This document shows positions 51,001-58,181 of a stretch of DNA of 64,000 nucleotides, in pieces. Made by a program: the position numbers and the translations under genes. The notes under the pieces are model-generated. The model ran no database searches, had not been told where the DNA came from, and saw nothing but the letters and a program-made list of their open reading frames with translations. Each line of letters starts with the position of its first letter. The first letter of the stretch is position 1. Source of the DNA: Zoroaster sp. YZ-2022 (Eukaryota; Echinodermata; Asteroidea; Forcipulatida; Zoroasteridae). The stretch spans positions 39,650,913-39,714,912 of the forward strand of contig CM055816.1 in the NCBI GenBank assembly GCA_029582265.1, read 5' to 3'.

Positions 51001-54000
51001 GAGCGTGGTCACCTTGTTAGCGAGTGGGACTCTCAATCGAACCCCAAGAAATGGAGCCCACAGCTCAACAGCAACAACAAAGGCAGTGCAGAGAGGACTC
51101 TCCAGGCTAAAGAACGTGTTGACGGAAAGGATAAAGAGGAATCGGGTGTGTCTGAGAAGGAGTACAAAGTGCCATTGGTGAATGAGGACATGATGGAGGA
51201 CTTTGACGCCGAGGAGCTATGTGATGAAGGGTCGGAGAGTGCAAGGGAGAATGCTGCTCAACTCACTGAGAAGGTGAGATCATAGTTTGGGTTATAGACT
51301 GTGTAGTCATTGCAGTATTCTGTTGTAGCCCAGTCGTGTCTAGTTTCAAATCTAGTGCTGGAACTAGCCAGCCGTGTTTGTGATTACGCATTTTGATACG
51401 ATGTCTATGACTAGATTTTAAAGGGACAGTATCATCATGATAAGAGCAGATTTTCAACAGAGCATGAAATCGGTGTCACTAGTTTAAGATGAACACAGTG
51501 ACTGAAAATTACTGGCTCATTTATGCAACAGTAATGGTAATATGACCTTATCATGTGGGTATTATTTTCAGTCACTGAGTTAATTTAAAACTAGCACTCC
51601 GATTCCATGCCCTATTGATTGTGACCATATTGTCCCTTTAAACATTGTTGAAAACTTGGTCACGCCACCTGCATTAACTCTTTCCTGCCAGCGCACCGAT
51701 TTAACGGCTCGCGCGCGCCCTGTAATTTGACAACGCGTCGATTTATTGGCTCATCATGACAACGGGTCTTGTTTTGACTTATTTTGACAACAGAATGCAC
51801 AACTAACCAATAAGAATTCGAGGTCATGCACTCCCAATGCAAATTAGCTAATAAATATTGTTTATTGACAACGGCACAGACGAAATACTACTCTGAGAGC
51901 TCCGATTGTGTTCATTGTTAACATTAAGTACACATGCAGTTGTATTTAAAAATGGCGGCCTCCATGAAACTCACAACAATTAATGCACAACGTTACGCTA
52001 TTTTCTTGGAATTATGACGTGGCAGTGCTAATGGAGATGATGATGGTGACAATGTTGACTTTGAACACCCTGACAGTGAAGGAAGTTTTGATTTTCAGGG
52101 TAAAAACGACAGTCAAAGCTCTGAATCTGAGGTCGTATGTACCGATTGCGATAGTAGTATAACAATAGGCCTATACTATACATGACACCATGACGCGACC
52201 ATGACAGCAAGCAATGTCCCAGGCAAATTGTGCTCATAGGACCAGCAATTGGGCGAGTAAAAACAGAAAAATTTTAACAGATGTTACACATGATGCTAAT
52301 GATTCTACCAGCCGTCCAAATATTAACAGATTATTAATAATTTCCACACTAGACCTTGATTGTTTACATTATTGCATAACAGAAACAACATACAGTATGT
52401 TGTATCAAGGTTGCAAATTATGATTTTTGTTATATAAACAGGATTACAAAGCATTATGGGTAATATTATTATGCCCTGACATATTCTGACATAAACAAAC
52501 CACTTTTGTTTGTCATAAAATGCATATTTGAAGACCTTCAAGCAATAACTTGCAGATTTATTGATATTTATTCTGAGGAACGATAAACATAAGTTTTTGA
52601 TACCTTACTCTCTTCAATTGGCAAAAGATAAACAAAATATTCATTATTTCCACACTTGACCTTGATTGTTTACAGTATCAAATTACAATAATAAAAACAA
52701 TTCCGTCCATACACGTGAAATAATTCCGGGTAGAAAGAGTTAAAGCCAGTCGCTTGACAGATGTAGTAACAGTTGTGATGGAAAGGCTTAACCCTATTGG
52801 TTAATCCGTGCTGTTTGATTAACAGCTGGATCTATAACAGGCTGGCAAACTTCATGTAGGTAATAGCTTCTGATTCTAAATGTTTGCTTCTTATTTTTTT
52901 TTTCACAGGAGAGGGCTAATCTTCTAGACTCATTGTTTGAGAGCGAGACGGATGAGGATGAAGAAGAGGGCAGAGAGAGTCTTGACACATCCTCTGACAG
53001 TCACCCAGATGAAAAGCAGTTTCTGAAACTCCTCGGAGGTGACAGAGGTAAAAAGATACAATTTTTTTCCCTCATGATTTGGATCAAACTTTGGAATGTA
53101 TACAGGTTGGTTGTTGAACATTTAAATTGATGCACAAAACCATAGACATTCACAAAAACCATAGACATTCACAAAAACCATAGACATTCACAAAAACCAT
53201 AGGCCTAGACATTCACCAAAAAGCATAGACATTCAAAAATAGCATAGAAATTCACAAATAGAGATTCACAAATAGCATAGCGATTCACAAATAGAGATTC
53301 ACAAATAGCATAGAGATTCACAAATAGAGATTCACAAATAGAGATTCACAAATAGCATAGAGATTCACAAATAGAGATTAACAAATAGAGATTCACAAAT
53401 AGCATAGAGATTCACAAATAGCATAGAGATTCACAAATAGAGATTCACAAATAGCATAGCGATTCACAAATAGAGATTCACAAATAGCATAGAGATTCAC
53501 AAATAGAGATTCACAAATAGAGATTCACAAATAGCATAGAGATTCACAAATAGCATAGAGATTCACAAATAGAGATTCACAAATAGCATAGAGATTCACA
53601 AATAGAGATTCACAAATAGAGATTCACAAATAGCATAGAGATTCACAAATAGAGATTCACAAATAGCATAGAGATTCACAAATAGAGATTCACAAATAGA
53701 GATTCACAAATAGCATAGAGATTCACAAATAGCATAGAGATTCACAAATAGAGATTCACAAATAGCATAGAGATTCACAAATAGAGATTCACAAATAGAG
53801 ATTCACAAATAGCATAGAGATTCACAAATAGAGATTCACAAATAGAGATTCACAAATAGCATAGAGATTCACAAATACAGTAGCATAGACATTCACAAAT
53901 AGCATAGACATTCACAACAAGCATGCACATATTAGTGATAGGTTTGCCAATTGTTACCATTGTTGTTGTACAGCCAGTATACTTTTGGTAAAATAATTAG

Positions 54001-57000
54001 TAAATGCATCCAATACTTTACGAGAATCAAGATATTGTTGGTTGGTTTAAAAGTTTCAGCTTGTTCCATGGTGTTAAAATGCATTGGAATTGTTTGTATT
54101 CATTTCAATGTGGAATTTGTTATTTATATTAATATTATTTATATTAATATTATTAATTGTACATCCTTTGTGGTTTGTTTGGTTATAACAGTTGTAATTA
54201 TTGGATAGTTGGAAAAGAATTGGCTCATATCTCTCAATGGATACAACATAAATTTATGTACAAAAAGGACAGATCAAAAGAATAAAAACACAATCTTTCC
54301 AAATTAACCCTCCTACTATAGCTGCACTTTAGTGACAAGTATCTACAGTGGTCAAAATCAGTCAACTGACTGGTTTTTACTGTCATTTTGACCACCCTGA
54401 ACAATACCAGATAATGGTTTTACCAGTAAAAAATGATAGACTCATTTCGACCTGTAAATGTACTTACTACGCATAAGGTTTGACGGTATTTGACTTTTGA
54501 CCCTTGCAGTCATAGCTTGGATAAAAACAAGAATGTTTAACACCCAGTATATCAATGTACCACTAGAAGATTTCTAAGTAACATTTGTAGCTTTCCATGG
54601 TGAAAAGGATAAGTAAAGACTGTTTGTGGTGACACCATGTGGACATTCTCAATTGAGTAGTATATGTAATTGGATCTGAAAAGAACTGGTGGTTACAACT
54701 TGACGTTTCGATCAGTATGCTCTGATCATCTTCAGGAGAAGATTTCTGTTTCAACAGATCTGTGTCATTAACTTGTGTATCTGATGTTCTTGGTTTGACA
54801 GTATCGGGTTGGAAGCGTCACGTTGTCCGCCCGCAGGCCTTGTACTGCCATGTGTCTATCCTGCAGCTGGACCTGCAAGCCTTGTACATGCGCTTTGGCG
54901 ACAAGGAGAAGGAGGCCTTGTCTAGCTTTGGGTTCCTAAAGAGGGAAGGGTTGGAGCTAGATGAGATGGATACACCGCTCAGTGAACAGATGAATGTAAG
55001 TATAAACTATGTCTGGCAGTGTGAAGGTGGCTTATGCAAATGCAAAAGCAAAGCAAATTTAAAGGGAAGGTACAACTTTTGTCATTAAATGAACCTTTAT
55101 AGCTATATAGATCCCCCCTACTGTAGCTGAATGTTTGTGGCAAGTAGCTATCGTGGTCAAAATCAGTCAACTGCCTGTTTTGACTGTTGAACCAACTGTG
55201 CATACAGGGGCATTGATGACTGGTTTTGACTGTCATTTTGACCACCCTCAACAATACAAGATAATGCTTTTACCAGTCAAAAACTATCAACTTAAATGCA
55301 CTAGATATACGTTGGCAAGTATATCAACATTTTGACTGATTTTTGACCCCTTGCAGTCACAGAAGGGTTACCTAATAACTAACATCTTACTTTGTGTATA
55401 GTTGGTACATGTACACTATCAATCATCCTGAGAAATGATTTCATCTGAAGTGCTTTCAGTAAAAGATTCACATTATAATTTAAAAAAAATATTTTTTAAT
55501 TATTAATCCGTATACCTCACCATTACGTACATGTACATGTCTAATGTATTCCTCAACAAATAAAAACATACAAACATTTATAGGCATCAATCTAATGATC
55601 ATTATCAGATTCAACAAAATGTTTAGTTGACAATATGTGATGATGGTGGGCATATGCCCATTACTATTACAATGAAGTGTGCCAGGCTGCTATAATCCAT
55701 TGTACTGCAAATGCGCACACGCACAACGAGCATGGTTATTTTGCTCCCCCTGCCCGGCCTGCCTGCCATGGGACATCATGGGACAGGCGTTGTTTTGCTC
55801 CCCCTGCCCGGCCTGCCTGCCATAGGACATCATGTGACAGGCGTTGTTTTGCTCCCCCTGCCCGGCCTGCCGTGGGACATAATGGGACAGGCGTTGTTTT
55901 GCTCCCCCTGCCCGGCCTGCCGTGGGACATCATGGGACAGGCGTTGTTTTGCTCCCCCTGCCCGGCCTGCTGTGGGACATCATGGGACAGGCGTTGTTTT
56001 GCTCCCCCTGCCCGGCCTGCCTGCCATGGGACATCATGGGACAGGCGTTGTTTTGCTCCCCCTGCCCTGCCTGCCATAGGACATCATGTGACAGGCGTTG
56101 TTTTGCTCCCCCTGCCCGGCCTGCCTGCCTGCCTGCCATAGGACATCATGGGACAGGCGTTGTTTTGCTCCCCCTGCCCGGCCTGCCTGCCATGGGACAT
56201 CATGGGACAGGCGTTGTTTTGCTCCCCCTGCCCTGCCTGCCATAGGACATCATGTGACAGGCGTTGTTTTGCTCCCCCTGCCCGGCCTGCCTGCCTGCCA
56301 TAGGACATCCTGGGACAGGCGTTGTTTTGCTCCCCCGGCCCGGCCTGCCTGCCATGGGACATCATGGGACAGGCGTTGTTTTGCTCCCCCTGCCCTGCCT
56401 GCCATAGGACATCATGTGACAGGCGTTGTTTTGCTCCCCCTGCCCGGCCTGCCTGCCTGCCTGCCATAGGACATCATGTGACAGGCGTTGTTTTGCTCCC
56501 CCTGCCCGGCCTGCCTGCCTGCCTGCCATAGGACATCATGTGACAGGCGTTGTTTTGCTCCCCCTGCCCGGCCTGCTGTGGGACATCATGGGACAGGCGT
56601 TGTTTTGCTCCCCCTGCCCGGCCTGCCTGCCTGCCATGGGACATCATGTGACAGGCGTTGTTTTGCTCCCCCTGCCCGGCCTGCCGTGGGACATGATGGG
56701 ACAGGCGTTGTTTTGCTCCCCCTGCCCTGCCTGCCTGCCTGCCTGCCTGCCATGGGACATCATGGGACAGGCGTTGTTTTGCTCCCCCTGGCCGGCCTGC
56801 TGTGGGACATCATGGGACAGGCGTTGTTTTGCTCCCCCTGCCCTGCCTGCCTGCCATGGGACAGGCGTTGTTTTGCTCCCCCTGCCCTGCCTGCCTGCCT
56901 GCCTGCCATGGGACATCATGGGACAGGCGTTGTTTTGCTCCCCCTGCCCTGCCCGGCCTGCCGTGGGACATCATGGGACAGGCGTTGTTTTGCTCCCCCT

Positions 57001-58148
57001 GCCCTGCCCGGCCTGCCATGGGACATCATGGGACAGGCGTTGTTTTGCTCCCCCTGCCCGGCCTGCCGTGGGACATCATGGGACAGGCGTTGTTTTGCTC
57101 CCCCTGCCCGGCCTGCCGTGGGACATCATGGGACAGGCGTTGTTTTGCTCCCCCTGGCCGGCCTGCTGTGGGACATCATGGGACAGGCGTTGTTTTGCTC
57201 CCCCTGCCCTGCCCGGCCTGCCGTGGGACATCATGGGACAGGCGTTGTTTTGCTCCCCCTGCCCTGCCCGGCCTGCCGTGGGACATCATGGGACAGGCGT
57301 TGTTTTGCTCCCCTTGGCCGGCCTGCTGTGGGACATCATGGGACAGGCGTTTCCACACAAAGCTAGTTCCTAGAGAACAAAGACAAAAATCTTAAACTAG
57401 ATGCAGGCGTACCATCAACTGTGGGGAGAATGCACTAAATGCTAAGGTGCGCGTGCGAGATACAGTTCTCTCACACGCCGGGCAAGTCTCCCAGACTGCA
57501 CTGCTTCTTTTTGAGACCTTGCACGTCAGTTTGTGGAACAAAATGTCATAAATGGGCCAAATCCGTTGTTCTTGGAGTACTGTGCCGTTGGCTAGGTTAG
57601 TACACGAGTGGCACACTTCATCATGTTGGATAATAGACTTCTGTTATTACATAAATGAAAATTAACATACATAACAACAGTCTGGGGGGAATATAAAGGA
57701 AATCTCCCATTAGCCAAGGCGGACACATATTATTTCTAAAAACCTGAAGTACTCAAGGAAAAGGTGACTACATGTGATGATTAACATTTGAAAGAATCTA
57801 CAAAGTCATGTAATTTTGTGAGTGTACACATCTTTGACTTCCTCTTTCATTTTCCCATTGGGACTATTCTACAGGGTTTGCACATAATGGTTAAATATGT
57901 ATTGCCCATGTTTTTAACTTTTTTGTAACATTAATTTTAATTTTCCTTTTCATCAAAGCATTGCTATTTTACTTGAGGAAAGAAAAACAAATGTTTGCTG
58001 CATGATTGCGTGCCATATACTATTCATGGTTTTTCATGGGGTGAAAAACACCGACAAATATATATGTATAAATTCTCCAAATGAAATTATTTTTTGGAGA
58101 AACAAAATGTAAATTAGCTGGTTTTAACACTTAATCTATTACATGAAT

Positions 58149-58181
<33 letters not shown>

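Noticed and set aside
55677..57395. Open frames up to 315 codons on both strands, Cys/Pro-rich
   Set aside because: They are products of a stop-free minisatellite unit; both strands and several frames are open and none has splice or start context.
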